The notes beneath the pieces were generated by a model that worked only from the letters and a program-made list of their open reading frames with translations, was not told the origin of the DNA and did not search any database. From Paraburkholderia gardini (GTDB lineage: Bacteria; Pseudomonadota; Gammaproteobacteria; Burkholderiales; Burkholderiaceae): a DNA stretch of 64,000 nucleotides. Made by a program: the position numbers and the translations under genes. This document shows positions 42,610 through 51,793 of this stretch, one piece after another (within the stretch, counting starts at the first letter, position 1; the number at the start of each line of letters is the position of its first letter). The stretch lies in the NCBI RefSeq assembly GCF_907164575.1, contig NZ_CAJQYY010000020.1, forward strand, positions 1 to 64,000, given 5' to 3'.

Positions 42610-42899
42610 GCGACGTCGCGAACCGCACGGCGAGCCGCTTCGAAACCGGCACGACGCTGACCCACGCGAGCGCGAAAGCCGCGCTCGCGGCGGGCCTCGC
42701 CCGCATCGCGGGCGGCGCGACTGGCGTCGATTGCGCGCCGCTTGCCCAGTTCGACTCCTCCGCGCTTGCCGTGCTGCTCGCATGGCAGCGTGCGGCGAGC
42801 GAGCGTGGCGCGCCGCTCGACATCATCAATCTGCCGGCTGGTCTCGCCAGTCTCGCGCAAGCCTACGGCGTCGATACCCTCCTGTCCGCGCGACATTGA
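42606..42899 (+). CDS. mlaB: STAS-domain protein MlaB
   Basis: Small cytosolic STAS protein that binds and activates the MlaF ATPase; 97 residues. The STAS signature is DCAPLAQFDSSALAVLLAWQ, with the conserved serine in DSSAL. The GTG at 42606 overlaps the mlaC stop by four bases, so translation is coupled. Confidence 0.88.
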   Translation: MSDVANRTASRFETGTTLTHASAKAALAAGLARIAGGATGVDCAPLAQFDSSALAVLLAWQRAASERGAPLDIINLPAGLASLAQAYGVDTLLSARH

Positions 42900-42934
42900 C
42901 GCTCCACGCGTCGCATCCCCATCTGCAGGGCCAG

Positions 42935-42962
42935 GTTGGCCGGTCGGACTTTGCCCTATAAT
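42935..42962 (+). promoter_or_regulatory. Promoter before the YadG/YadH-like exporter
   Basis: TATAAT at 42957-42962 is a perfect -10, with GTTGGC (42935-42940) or TTGGCC (42936-42941) 15-16 bases upstream as a moderate -35. It suggests an independent start after mlaB. Confidence 0.5.
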
Positions 42963-43057
42963 CAAACGTTTTTTGGGGCTTTCAACCGGCCCCATTTCCG
43001 CATCTCCCCGCATCCTTTAGCACCTATACGGCGCCGTTACTCAAGCGGCGCACAGTC

Positions 43058-43984
43058 ATGCCAGCCATAGAAATTCGTAACGTCAAGAAACGCTACAAGG
43101 ATTTGCAGGCGCTCAAGGGCGTCAACTTCACAGTCGAAGAAGGTGAGTTTTTCGGGCTGCTCGGCCCGAACGGCGCGGGCAAGACGACGCTCATCAGCAT
43201 CCTCGCGGGCCTCGCCCGGGCCGACGAAGGCAACATCGCGGTGCGCGGCCACGACGTGGTCGACGACTTCCGCGAAGCGCGTCGCGCGCTCGGCGTCGTG
43301 CCGCAGGAACTCGTGTTCGATCCGTTCTTCACCGTGCGCGAGACGCTGCGCATCCAGTCTGGCTACTACGGCCTGCGCAACAACGACGCGTGGATCGACG
43401 AGGTGATGGCCAATCTCGATCTCACCGAAAAAGCCGACGCCAACATGCGCGCGCTGTCGGGCGGCATGAAGCGGCGCGTCCTCGTTGCGCAGGCGCTGGT
43501 GCACCGTCCGCCCGTGATCGTCCTCGACGAGCCGACCGCCGGCGTCGACGTCGAGCTGCGTCAGACGCTGTGGAAGTTCATCTCCCGCCTGAATCGCGAT
43601 GGCCACACGATCGTGCTCACCACGCACTATCTGGAAGAAGCCGAATCGCTGTGCGACCGCATCGCGATGCTGCGTCGCGGCGAGGTAGTGGCGCTCGATC
43701 GCACGAGCACGCTGCTGCAGCGGTTCGCCGGCCTGCAACTGTTCGTGCGGTTTGCCGCGGGCGTGTTGCCGGCCGACCTCCGGTCGCTCGAAGTCGATCC
43801 GCTCAACGTGCAGGGCCGCCAGCATCTGCTGCGGCTCGCGAGCTATGACGACGTCGAGAAGATTCTCGCGCAGTGCCGCGCGGCAGGCTGCACGTTCGAG
43901 GAAATCGAGGTCCGCAAGGCCGATCTCGAAGACGTATTCGTTCAGGTGATGAACGGTCCGGAAGTGATCGAGGGACTGGCATGA
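43058..43984 (+). CDS. ABC transporter ATP-binding protein (YadG-like)
   Basis: ATPase of an ABC-2 type exporter; 308 residues. Walker A LLGPNGAGKTTL, signature ALSGGMKRRVLVAQAL, Walker B VIVLDEPTAGVD and switch histidine LTTHYLEEAE. The C-terminal 80 residues form the accessory domain common to CcmA-type subunits. It overlaps the permease gene by four bases. In E. coli the yadGH pair is elsewhere; in betaproteobacteria the pair often follows mla. The substrate is unknown. Confidence 0.9.
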   Translation: MPAIEIRNVKKRYKDLQALKGVNFTVEEGEFFGLLGPNGAGKTTLISILAGLARADEGNIAVRGHDVVDDFREARRALGVVPQELVFDPFFTVRETLRIQSGYYGLRNNDAWIDEVMANLDLTEKADANMRALSGGMKRRVLVAQALVHRPPVIVLDEPTAGVDVELRQTLWKFISRLNRDGHTIVLTTHYLEEAESLCDRIAMLRRGEVVALDRTSTLLQRFAGLQLFVRFAAGVLPADLRSLEVDPLNVQGRQHLLRLASYDDVEKILAQCRAAGCTFEEIEVRKADLEDVFVQVMNGPEVIEGLA

Positions 43985-44745
43985 GCGGCTATAGCGGATT
44001 CGGTACCTTGTTCTACAAGGAAATCCTGCGGTTCTGGAAGGTGGCGTTTCAGACCGTGCTCGCGCCGGTCGTGACCGCGCTGCTGTATCTGACGATCTTC
44101 GGTCATGCGCTGAGCAGCCACGTGCAGGTGTATCCGGGCGTCGGCTACACGAGCTTCCTGATTCCCGGTCTCGTGATGATGAGCGTGTTGCAGAACGCGT
44201 TCGCGAACAGTTCGTCCTCGCTGATCCAGTCGAAGATCACCGGCAATCTCGTGTTCGTGCTGCTCCCGCCGCTCTCGCACGGCGAGATGTTCGGCGCCTA
44301 CGTGCTGGCCGCGCTCGTGCGCGGTCTCGCGGTTGGCTTCGGCGTATTCGTCGTGACGGTGTGTTTCATTCCGGTCAGCTTCGTGGCGCCGTTCTATATC
44401 GTTGCGTTTGCGTTGCTCGGCGCGGCGATTCTCGCCACGCTCGGCCTGATCGCCGGCATCTGGGCGGAGAAATTCGACCAGCTCGCGACGTTCCAGAATT
44501 TCCTGATCACGCCGCTCACGTTCCTTTCGGGCGTGTTCTACTCGACGCATTCACTGCCGCCGGTGTGGCGCGAAGTATCGCGGCTGAATCCTTTTTTCTA
44601 CATGATCGACGGCTTTCGCTTCGGTTTCTTCGGGATGTCGGATATCGATCCGCTCGTGAGCCTTGCGATTGTCACCGGTTTCTTTGTGGTGCTGGCCGTG
44701 CTGGCGATGCGCATGCTCGCAACCGGCTACAAGCTGCGCCACTGA
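43981..44745 (+). CDS. ABC-2 type permease (YadH-like)
   Basis: Six-helix permease partner of the preceding ATPase; 254 residues. Family features: an amphipathic N-terminus (FGTLFYKEILRFWKVAFQTV), the region GMGYTSFLIPGL-like VGYTSFLIPGLVMMSVL, and the C-terminal TPLTFLSGVFYSTHSLPPVW followed by RLNPFFYMIDGFR, typical of ABC-2 exporters. The substrate cannot be read from sequence. Confidence 0.9.
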   Translation: MSGYSGFGTLFYKEILRFWKVAFQTVLAPVVTALLYLTIFGHALSSHVQVYPGVGYTSFLIPGLVMMSVLQNAFANSSSSLIQSKITGNLVFVLLPPLSHGEMFGAYVLAALVRGLAVGFGVFVVTVCFIPVSFVAPFYIVAFALLGAAILATLGLIAGIWAEKFDQLATFQNFLITPLTFLSGVFYSTHSLPPVWREVSRLNPFFYMIDGFRFGFFGMSDIDPLVSLAIVTGFFVVLAVLAMRMLATGYKLRH

Positions 44746-44758
44746 CGAGGAGCATCCC

Positions 44759-44998
44759 ATGTTGCCGACTCCCGAACAGATCAAGAACTACATCGCCAAT
44801 GGGCTCGTGTGCGAGCACCTCGAAGTCGAAGGCGACGGTCAGCATTTTTTTGCGACGATCGTTTCGCCCAGCTTCGAAGGCAAGCGTCTGATCCAGCGCC
44901 ATCAACTCGTTTATGCGGCGCTCGGCGATCGCATGAAACAGGAAATTCACGCGCTCAGCATGAAGACGCTGACGCCCGCCGAATGGCAAAACGCGTAA
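44759..44998 (+). CDS. ibaG: BolA family protein (IbaG-like)
   Basis: A 79-residue BolA-family protein, usually partner of monothiol glutaredoxins in Fe-S handling. The fold signature HFFATIVSPSFEGKRLIQRHQLVY has the BolA helix-turn-helix-like core with the conserved RHQLVY, and the C-terminus is IHALSMKTLTP. E. coli ibaG sits between mlaB and murA; the same order here supports the name. GAGGAG precedes ATG 44759. Confidence 0.9.
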   Translation: MLPTPEQIKNYIANGLVCEHLEVEGDGQHFFATIVSPSFEGKRLIQRHQLVYAALGDRMKQEIHALSMKTLTPAEWQNA

Positions 44999-45088
44999 TC
45001 TGGAAAATCAGTGCGAATTACTCAAGAAACACGCAGCGCCGGTAGCAGCGCCGCCATCCTCAATCGGGCAGATCAGGAACAGACAGGC

Positions 45089-46351
45089 ATGGACAAACTC
45101 GTTATCGTTGGGGGCCAGCGGCTCGCGGGTGAGATCGTTGTCTCCGGTGCAAAGAACGCGGCGTTGCCGATCCTGTGCGCTGGCTTGCTGAGCGCCGATC
45201 CGGTTCATCTCGACAACGTGCCCGACCTGCAGGACGTGCGCACGATGCTGAAGCTGCTGCGCCAGATGGGCATGCGCACCGAGGAGAGCGGCAGCCGGGT
45301 CGCGCTCGACGCATCGAAGGTCGACAACCTGGTCGCGCCGTACGAACTCGTGAAGACGATGCGTGCGTCGATTCTCGTGCTCGGGCCGCTGCTCGCGCGC
45401 TTCGGCGAAGCGAAGGTGTCGCTGCCGGGAGGCTGCGCCATCGGCGCGCGTCCGGTCGACCAGCACATCAAGGGTCTGCAGGCGATGGGCGCCGAGATCA
45501 ACATCGAACACGGCTTTATCGAAGCGCGCGCGAAGCGTCTGAAGGGCGCGCGTATCGTCACGGACATGATCACGGTCACCGGCACGGAAAACCTGCTGAT
45601 GGCCGCCGTGCTGGCCGAAGGCGAAACGGTGATCGAAAACGCCGCGCGTGAACCGGAAGTCGGCGATCTCGCGCAACTGCTCGTCGCGATGGGCGCGCGG
45701 ATCGAAGGCATCGGTACGGACCGTCTGGTGATCCAGGGCGTCGAGAAGCTGCACGGCGCGAAGCACACGGTCATTCCAGACCGCATCGAAGCCGGCACGT
45801 TCCTGTGCGCGGTCGCGGCGGCGGGCGGCGATGTGGTGCTGCGCCACGTGCGTCCGCTGATTCTCGAGGCGGTGACGGACAAGCTGCGCGAAGCCGGCGT
45901 CACGATCGAGGAAGGCGAGGACTGGATGCGCGTGAAGATGAGCCAGCGGCCGCATGCCGTGAGCGTGCGCACGTCGGAATACCCGGCGTTCCCGACCGAC
46001 ATGCAGGCGCAGTTCATGGCGCTCAATACGATCGCGAACGGCACTTCGCAGGTCGTCGAAACGATCTTCGAGAACCGCTTCATGCACGTGCAGGAACTGA
46101 ACCGCCTCGGCGCGAACATCACGATCGACGGCAACACGGCGCTCGTGAACGGCGTCACGCAACTGTCGGGCGCGAAGGTGATGGCGACCGATCTGCGCGC
46201 GTCGGCGAGTCTCGTGATCGCGGGCCTGTGCGCCGATGGCGAAACACTGATCGACCGCATTTACCACCTGGATCGCGGCTACGACCGGATGGAAACGAAG
46301 CTGACGGCCGTCGGCGCGAAGGTGAGCCGTATTCACGGGAGCCAGGCATGA
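45089..46351 (+). CDS. murA: UDP-N-acetylglucosamine 1-carboxyvinyltransferase
   Basis: First committed step of peptidoglycan synthesis, the target of fosfomycin; 420 residues. The PEP-binding cysteine is C116 in LPGGCAIGARPVDQH, so fosfomycin binding should be intact. N-terminal SGAKNAALPILCAGLL and the catalytic-region PDRIEAGTFLCAVAA and PAFPTDMQAQFMAL are seen. I chose ATG 45089 (MDKLVIVGGQRL); a GTG at 45011 would add 26 residues. The stop overlaps hisG by four bases. Confidence 0.96.
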   Translation: MDKLVIVGGQRLAGEIVVSGAKNAALPILCAGLLSADPVHLDNVPDLQDVRTMLKLLRQMGMRTEESGSRVALDASKVDNLVAPYELVKTMRASILVLGPLLARFGEAKVSLPGGCAIGARPVDQHIKGLQAMGAEINIEHGFIEARAKRLKGARIVTDMITVTGTENLLMAAVLAEGETVIENAAREPEVGDLAQLLVAMGARIEGIGTDRLVIQGVEKLHGAKHTVIPDRIEAGTFLCAVAAAGGDVVLRHVRPLILEAVTDKLREAGVTIEEGEDWMRVKMSQRPHAVSVRTSEYPAFPTDMQAQFMALNTIANGTSQVVETIFENRFMHVQELNRLGANITIDGNTALVNGVTQLSGAKVMATDLRASASLVIAGLCADGETLIDRIYHLDRGYDRMETKLTAVGAKVSRIHGSQA

Positions 46352-47046
46352 GTTCGGTGCCGCAGACGTCGTCTTCGCCGGCGGTGAACGCGCCGCTGAC
46401 GCTCGCGCTGTCGAAAGGGCGTATCTTCGAGGAAACCGTGCCGCTGCTTGCCGCAGCGGGTATCGAGGTCACCGAGGATCCTGAAACGTCACGCAAGCTG
46501 ATCCTGCCGACGAACGATCCGAACGTGCGCGTCATCGTCGTGCGCGCCACCGACGTGCCGACGTACGTCGAATACGGCGCCGCTGATTTCGGCGTGGCCG
46601 GCAAGGACGTGCTGCTCGAACACGGCGGCGGCGGCCTGTACCAGCCGATCGATCTCGATATCGCGCGTTGCCGGATGTCGGTCGCGGTGAAGGGCGGCTT
46701 CGATTACGCGAGCGCCGTGCGCCAGGGCGCGCGGCTGCGCGTCGCGACGAAGTACGTGGAAACCGCGCGCGAGCATTTCGCGGCGAAGGGCGTGCACGTC
46801 GACCTGATCAAGCTGTATGGGTCGATGGAGCTGGCGCCGCTCGTCGGCCTCGCCGATGCGATCGTCGATCTGGTGAGTTCGGGCGGCACGTTGCGCGCGA
46901 ACAACCTGGTCGAAGTCGAGGAGATCATGCAGATCTCGTCGCGGCTCGTTGTGAATCAGGCCGCGCTCAAGTTGAAGCGCGCGGCACTGCGTCCGATTCT
47001 CGATGCGTTCGAACGCGCGTCGCGCAGTCATCACGCGGCCGCGTGA
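46348..47046 (+). CDS. hisG: ATP phosphoribosyltransferase, short form
   Basis: First step of histidine synthesis; 232 residues, the short form lacking the regulatory domain. Conserved LALSKGRIFEETVPLL, DFGVAGKDVLLEHG, and the PRPP-loop DAIVDLVSSGGTLRANNL. Short HisG normally needs HisZ for activity and feedback control; no hisZ is in this window, so it must be elsewhere. ATG 46348 overlaps the murA stop. Confidence 0.95.
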   Translation: MSSVPQTSSSPAVNAPLTLALSKGRIFEETVPLLAAAGIEVTEDPETSRKLILPTNDPNVRVIVVRATDVPTYVEYGAADFGVAGKDVLLEHGGGGLYQPIDLDIARCRMSVAVKGGFDYASAVRQGARLRVATKYVETAREHFAAKGVHVDLIKLYGSMELAPLVGLADAIVDLVSSGGTLRANNLVEVEEIMQISSRLVVNQAALKLKRAALRPILDAFERASRSHHAAA

Positions 47047-47152
47047 GGCAGGCGGTTACCGCATCACGCAACACATGACGTAACGAGCAACACCGCGCAG
47101 CATCTGAAGAACCCGCACGAGCAGTACGCGCTTTACCGAAACGGATACCCGT

Positions 47153-48475
47153 ATGTCTATCAAGATTCGCAAACTCGATTCCAGCGCCGCCGATTTCCGC
47201 CAGGCGCTGCACGCGGTGCTCGCGTTCGAGGCGAGCGAGGACGAAGCGATCGAGCGCTCGGTCGCGCAGATTCTGGCCGACGTGAAGTCGCGCGGCGACG
47301 CCGCCGTGCTCGACTATACGAACCGCTTCGACCGGCTGGAGGCGAAGAGCGTCGACGCGCTGGAACTGCCGATGTCGGAACTCGAAGCAGCGCTCGAAGG
47401 CCTCGAGCCGAAGCGCCGCGCGGCGCTCGAAGCCGCCGCCGCCCGGGTGCGCGGGTATCACGAGAAGCAGAAAATCGAATGCGGCAGCCATAGCTGGCAG
47501 TACACGGAAGCCGACGGCACCGTGCTCGGCCAGAAGATCACGCCGCTCGATCGCGCGGGTATCTATGTGCCGGGCGGCAAGGCGGCGTATCCGTCGTCGG
47601 TGCTGATGAACGCGATTCCGGCGCGCGTCGCCGGCGTGCGCGAGATTGTCATGGTCGTGCCGACGCCGGACGGCGTGAAAAATCCGCTTGTACTGGCGGC
47701 AGCGCTGCTGGGCGGCGTCGATCGCGTGTTCACGATCGGTGGCGCGCAGGCCGTGGCCGCACTCGCGTACGGCACCGAAACCGTGCCGGCCGTCGACAAG
47801 ATCTGCGGCCCGGGCAACGCGTACGTCGCTTCGGCGAAGCGTCGCGTGTTCGGCACGGTCGGCATCGACATGATCGCCGGCCCCTCGGAAATCCTCGTGC
47901 TGTGCGACGGCACCACCGACCCGCGCTGGATCGCGATGGACCTGTTCTCGCAGGCCGAGCACGACGAGCTCGCGCAGTCGATCCTGCTGTGCCCGGACGA
48001 CGCGTTCATCCGCCGTGTGCAGGAAGCGATCGAGGAACTCCTGCCCACGATGCCGCGTCAGGACGTGATTCGCGCTTCGCTCGAAGGGCGCGGCGCGCTG
48101 ATCAAGGTACGCGACATGGCGGAAGCCTGCGCGATCGCCAACGACATCGCGCCGGAGCATCTCGAAATCTCCGCGCTCGAACCGCATCAATGGGGCAAGC
48201 TGATTCGCCACGCCGGCGCGATTTTCCTTGGCCGCTACACCAGCGAAAGTCTCGGCGACTACTGCGCGGGCCCCAATCACGTGCTGCCTACGTCTCGTAC
48301 CGCACGGTTCTCGTCGCCGCTCGGCGTCTATGATTTCTTCAAGCGGTCGAGCGTGATCGAGGTCAGCGCCGAAGGCGCGCAGACGCTCGGCGAGATCGCG
48401 GCGGAACTGGCATACGGCGAAGGCCTTCCAGCCCATGCGCGTAGCGCCGAGTACCGGATGAGGCAGAACGGCTGA
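47153..48475 (+). CDS. hisD: Histidinol dehydrogenase
   Basis: Last two oxidations of histidine synthesis, NAD- and zinc-dependent; 440 residues. Seen: AGIYVPGGKAAYPSSVLMN, DKICGPGNAYVASAKR, GPSEILVLCDGTTDP, SQAEHDELAQSILL with zinc ligands, and YCAGPNHVLPTSRTARFSSPL with the catalytic Glu/His region upstream in NDIAPEHLEI. 106 bases after hisG; no terminator in the gap. Confidence 0.97.
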   Translation: MSIKIRKLDSSAADFRQALHAVLAFEASEDEAIERSVAQILADVKSRGDAAVLDYTNRFDRLEAKSVDALELPMSELEAALEGLEPKRRAALEAAAARVRGYHEKQKIECGSHSWQYTEADGTVLGQKITPLDRAGIYVPGGKAAYPSSVLMNAIPARVAGVREIVMVVPTPDGVKNPLVLAAALLGGVDRVFTIGGAQAVAALAYGTETVPAVDKICGPGNAYVASAKRRVFGTVGIDMIAGPSEILVLCDGTTDPRWIAMDLFSQAEHDELAQSILLCPDDAFIRRVQEAIEELLPTMPRQDVIRASLEGRGALIKVRDMAEACAIANDIAPEHLEISALEPHQWGKLIRHAGAIFLGRYTSESLGDYCAGPNHVLPTSRTARFSSPLGVYDFFKRSSVIEVSAEGAQTLGEIAAELAYGEGLPAHARSAEYRMRQNG

Positions 48476-48586
48476 GCGCAACACCGTATTAATCGCGTGT
48501 AACACAACAAGAACACTGGCCAACCAGGGCGGCGCACATGCCGCCCGTGTCAGGCAGACGCGCCGTGCGCGCCGGCCCACCCCATC

Positions 48587-49657
48587 ATGACGACACCACA
48601 AGACATCATCCGCCGCGACGTGCTCGCGATGACAAGCTATCCCGTGCCCGACGCGGCCGGCTTCATCAAGCTGGACGCGATGGAAAACCCGTTTCCATTG
48701 CCACCGGTGCTGGCTGCGCATCTCGGCGAGCATCTGGCAGGCGTCGCGCTGAACCGTTATCCGGCGCCGCGTCCGGAAGCGCTGATCGAAAAGATCAAGC
48801 GCGTGATGAACGTGCCTGCTGCGTGCGACGTGCTGCTCGGCAACGGTTCCGACGAGATCATCAGCATGATCTCGATGGCGTGCGCGAATCCCGGCGCGAA
48901 AGTGCTGGCGCCGGTGCCGGGCTTCGTCATGTACCAGATGTCGGCGAAACTCGCGCACCTGGACTTCATCGGCGTGCCGTTGAAGTCGGATTTCACGCTC
49001 GACGCCGACGCGATGATCGCGGCCATCGCCGAACATCAGCCGGCCATCGTCTATCTGGCCTACCCGAACAACCCGACCGGCACGCTCTACGACGACGCCG
49101 ACATGGAGCGCATCATCACGGCGGCGAACAAAAGCCTCGTGGTGATCGACGAGGCCTATCAGCCGTTCGCGCAGCAAAGCTGGCTGCCGCGCGCGGACCA
49201 GTTCGACAACGTCGTCGTGATGCGCACGGTATCGAAACTCGGTCTCGCCGGAATCCGTCTGGGCTACCTGGCTGGCCGCTCCACGTGGTTGAACGAGATC
49301 GACAAGGTGCGCCCGCCGTATAACGTGAACGTGCTGACGCAGGCGGCCGCGAGCTTCCTGCTCGATCACATCGACGTGCTCGATTCGCAGGCCGCCGAAC
49401 TGCGCGCGCAGCGCACGAAACTGGCCGAGGCCGTGGCCGCGCTGCCGGGCGCCGAAGTGTTCCCGAGCGCCGGCAATTTCCTGCTGGTGCGTGTGCCGGA
49501 CGCGTCAATCCTGTTCGAGACGCTGCTGACAGCGCGGGTATTGATCAAAAACGTGAGTAAAATGCACCCATTGCTGGCCAATTGTGTGCGTTTGACGGTC
49601 GGATCGGCCGAAGAAAACGCCCAGTTGCTCGCCGCATTGAAGCTCGTGCTGCATTGA
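48587..49657 (+). CDS. hisC: Histidinol-phosphate aminotransferase
   Basis: PLP-dependent aminotransferase, 356 residues. PLP-binding sites: VLLGNGSDEIISMI, VYLAYPNNPTGTLYDD, VIDEAYQPFA, and the lysine in RTVSKLGLAGIRLGY. It is the HisC type found in his operons, rather than an aromatic aminotransferase. It lies 111 bases after hisD and 63 before hisB. Confidence 0.96.
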   Translation: MTTPQDIIRRDVLAMTSYPVPDAAGFIKLDAMENPFPLPPVLAAHLGEHLAGVALNRYPAPRPEALIEKIKRVMNVPAACDVLLGNGSDEIISMISMACANPGAKVLAPVPGFVMYQMSAKLAHLDFIGVPLKSDFTLDADAMIAAIAEHQPAIVYLAYPNNPTGTLYDDADMERIITAANKSLVVIDEAYQPFAQQSWLPRADQFDNVVVMRTVSKLGLAGIRLGYLAGRSTWLNEIDKVRPPYNVNVLTQAAASFLLDHIDVLDSQAAELRAQRTKLAEAVAALPGAEVFPSAGNFLLVRVPDASILFETLLTARVLIKNVSKMHPLLANCVRLTVGSAEENAQLLAALKLVLH

Positions 49658-49720
49658 CCGCCAGCGTCCAGCGCACGCATTTTCAGCATCCATTTTTCTA
49701 GCTCGATTCAAGGAATTCCC

Positions 49721-50308
49721 ATGCGCCAGGCGGAAGTCGTTCGCAATACCAGCGAAACGCAGATCCGTGTGAAGATCGATCTGGACGGCACCGGCGTGCA
49801 GAAGCTCGCCACCGGCGTCCCGTTTCTCGACCACATGCTCGACCAGATCGCGCGGCATGGGTTGTTCGATCTCGACATCGAGGCGCATGGCGACCTGCAT
49901 ATTGACGACCATCACACCGTCGAAGATACCGGCATCACGCTCGGCCAGGCCGTCGCGAAGGCGATCGGCGACCGCAAGGGCATCCGCCGCTACGGCCATG
50001 CGTACGTGCCGCTCGACGAAGCGCTGTCGCGTGTCGTGATCGACTTTTCCGGTCGTCCCGGCCTCGAATTCCACGTGCCGTTCACGCGGGCGCGCATTGG
50101 CACGTTCGACGTCGATCTCTCCATCGAATTCTTCCGCGGCTTCGTGAACCACGCGGGCGTGACACTTCATATCGATAACCTCCGCGGCCTGAACGCCCAT
50201 CATCAGATGGAAACCGTGTTCAAGGCCTTTGGCCGGGCGCTGCGGATGGCCGTCGAGATGGACGAACGCGCGGCGGGGCAGATTCCGTCGACCAAGGGAA
50301 GTCTGTAA
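49721..50308 (+). CDS. hisB: Imidazoleglycerol-phosphate dehydratase
   Basis: Manganese enzyme dehydrating imidazole glycerol phosphate; 195 residues, the monofunctional form. Metal motifs are DDHHTVEDTGI and NAHHQMETVFKAFGR, with LDHMLDQIARHG near the N-terminus. The phosphatase domain fused in E. coli HisB is absent, so histidinol phosphatase must be a separate gene outside this window. Confidence 0.97.
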   Translation: MRQAEVVRNTSETQIRVKIDLDGTGVQKLATGVPFLDHMLDQIARHGLFDLDIEAHGDLHIDDHHTVEDTGITLGQAVAKAIGDRKGIRRYGHAYVPLDEALSRVVIDFSGRPGLEFHVPFTRARIGTFDVDLSIEFFRGFVNHAGVTLHIDNLRGLNAHHQMETVFKAFGRALRMAVEMDERAAGQIPSTKGSL

Positions 50309-50350
50309 AAGACATACCGGACCGGCAGCGCCCCCGCGCGCCGGCTAGCG

Positions 50351-50971
50351 ATGGATATCACCAAGTCGTTTATTTCGCTGCTGGCGCTGATCAATCCGGT
50401 CGGCGCCATCCCGTTTTTTCTGAGCCTCACGTCGCAGCAGTCGGACGCCGAGCGGCGTCGGACGATCCGTATCGCATCGATTTCGGTGTTCTGCGTGATC
50501 GGCGTGACGACGATGCTCGGGCAGCAGATCATCAGCTTTTTTGGAATCTCGGTGGGTTCGCTCGAAGTGGGCGGCGGCATCATCATGTTGCTGATGGCGA
50601 TCAACATGCTGAACGCGCAGATCGGCAACAGCCGCTCGACACCGGAAGAGCGCGACGAAGCCGAGCAGAAGGACAACGTCGCGGTCGTGCCGCTGGCGAT
50701 TCCGCTCTTGACCGGGCCGGGGGCAATCAGCACGGTCATCGTCTATTCGGCCAGTTCACATCACTGGTACGACCGGGTTAGTCTGGTGGCTATCGGCGCG
50801 GTTCTCGCGGCGATCTGCTTCTTTTCGCTGCGGCTTGCCGAACCGATCGCGCGCTGGGTCGGTCGCACCGGCATCAATATCGGTACGCGGCTGATGGGGT
50901 TGATGTTGTCGGCACTGGCGGTGGAATTCATCGTCGACGGATTAAAGGCATTGCTGCCGAACTTGAGATGA
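50351..50971 (+). CDS. marC: MarC family integral membrane protein
   Basis: Six-helix membrane protein of the MarC/UPF0056 family, function not established; 206 residues. Signature regions are SLLALINPVGAIPFFLSLT, the FFGISVGSLEVGGGIIMLLM stretch, VAVVPLAIPLLTGPGAIST and a C-terminal GLMLSALAVEFIVDGL. It is inserted between hisB and hisH, overlapping hisH by four bases, so it is expressed with the his operon. No link of MarC to histidine synthesis is known to me. Confidence 0.9.
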   Translation: MDITKSFISLLALINPVGAIPFFLSLTSQQSDAERRRTIRIASISVFCVIGVTTMLGQQIISFFGISVGSLEVGGGIIMLLMAINMLNAQIGNSRSTPEERDEAEQKDNVAVVPLAIPLLTGPGAISTVIVYSASSHHWYDRVSLVAIGAVLAAICFFSLRLAEPIARWVGRTGINIGTRLMGLMLSALAVEFIVDGLKALLPNLR

Positions 50972-51609
50972 AGACTTCAATTGCAATTGTGGATTACGGC
51001 ATGGGCAACCTGCGCTCGGTGGCGCAGGCGCTGAAACAGGCCGCGCCCGAAGCGGACGTGGCGATCGTCGAGCGGCCGGAAGCGATCCGTTCGGCCGACC
51101 GCGTCGTGCTGCCAGGCCAGGGCGCGATGCGCGACTGCATGCGCTCGCTCGGAGAATCCGGCCTGCAGGAAGCCGTGATCGAGGCGTCGCGCGCGAAGCC
51201 GTTGATGGGCGTATGCGTCGGCGAGCAGATGCTGTTCGACTGGAGCGCCGAGGGCGATACGCGCGGGCTCGGGCTGATGCCGGGCAAGGTCGTGCGCTTC
51301 GAACTGGACGGCCAGCTGCAGGACGACGGCTCGCGCTTCAAGGTGCCGCAGATGGGCTGGAACCGCGTGCGCCAGGCGCAGCCACATCCGTTGTGGGACG
51401 GCGTGCCGGACAACAGCTTCTTCTACTTCGTGCACAGCTATTACGTCGTGCCGGACGATGCCGCACATACGTCGGGCGAAACCGTGTACGGTGTGTCTTT
51501 TACGTCGGCGGTGGCGCGGGACAACATTTTCGCGACCCAGTTTCACCCGGAAAAGAGCGCCGACGCGGGTCTGCGCATGTACCGCAACTTCGTGCACTGG
51601 AACCCGTGA
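50968..51609 (+). CDS. hisH: Imidazole glycerol phosphate synthase, glutaminase subunit
   Basis: Supplies ammonia from glutamine to HisF; 213 residues. The catalytic cysteine is C83 in GVCVGEQMLFDWS, with the His-Glu pair in ATQFHPEKSADAG. The oxyanion region is VLPGQGAMRDCM. Overlaps marC by four bases. Confidence 0.96.
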   Translation: MKTSIAIVDYGMGNLRSVAQALKQAAPEADVAIVERPEAIRSADRVVLPGQGAMRDCMRSLGESGLQEAVIEASRAKPLMGVCVGEQMLFDWSAEGDTRGLGLMPGKVVRFELDGQLQDDGSRFKVPQMGWNRVRQAQPHPLWDGVPDNSFFYFVHSYYVVPDDAAHTSGETVYGVSFTSAVARDNIFATQFHPEKSADAGLRMYRNFVHWNP

Positions 51610-51793
51610 ACGCGTTCTGGCTTCCTGGCCGTCCATTGCGCCTTACGCGGCACGGACGTCACGGCATCGGGCGGACCCCACAGATGCCGGCAAGGGCGCC
51701 GAAAGACTTGTACTAAACTAGCGAGACGGCGCTGATGCCTGCCTGCAGGCCGGTGCTGACATTCCACTTCTTCCCTGATAACACCCGATTGCT

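Noticed and set aside
46967..49369. An 800-codon minus-strand frame
   Set aside because: Antisense to hisD and hisC, which have complete catalytic motifs; the reverse product has no recognisable domain.
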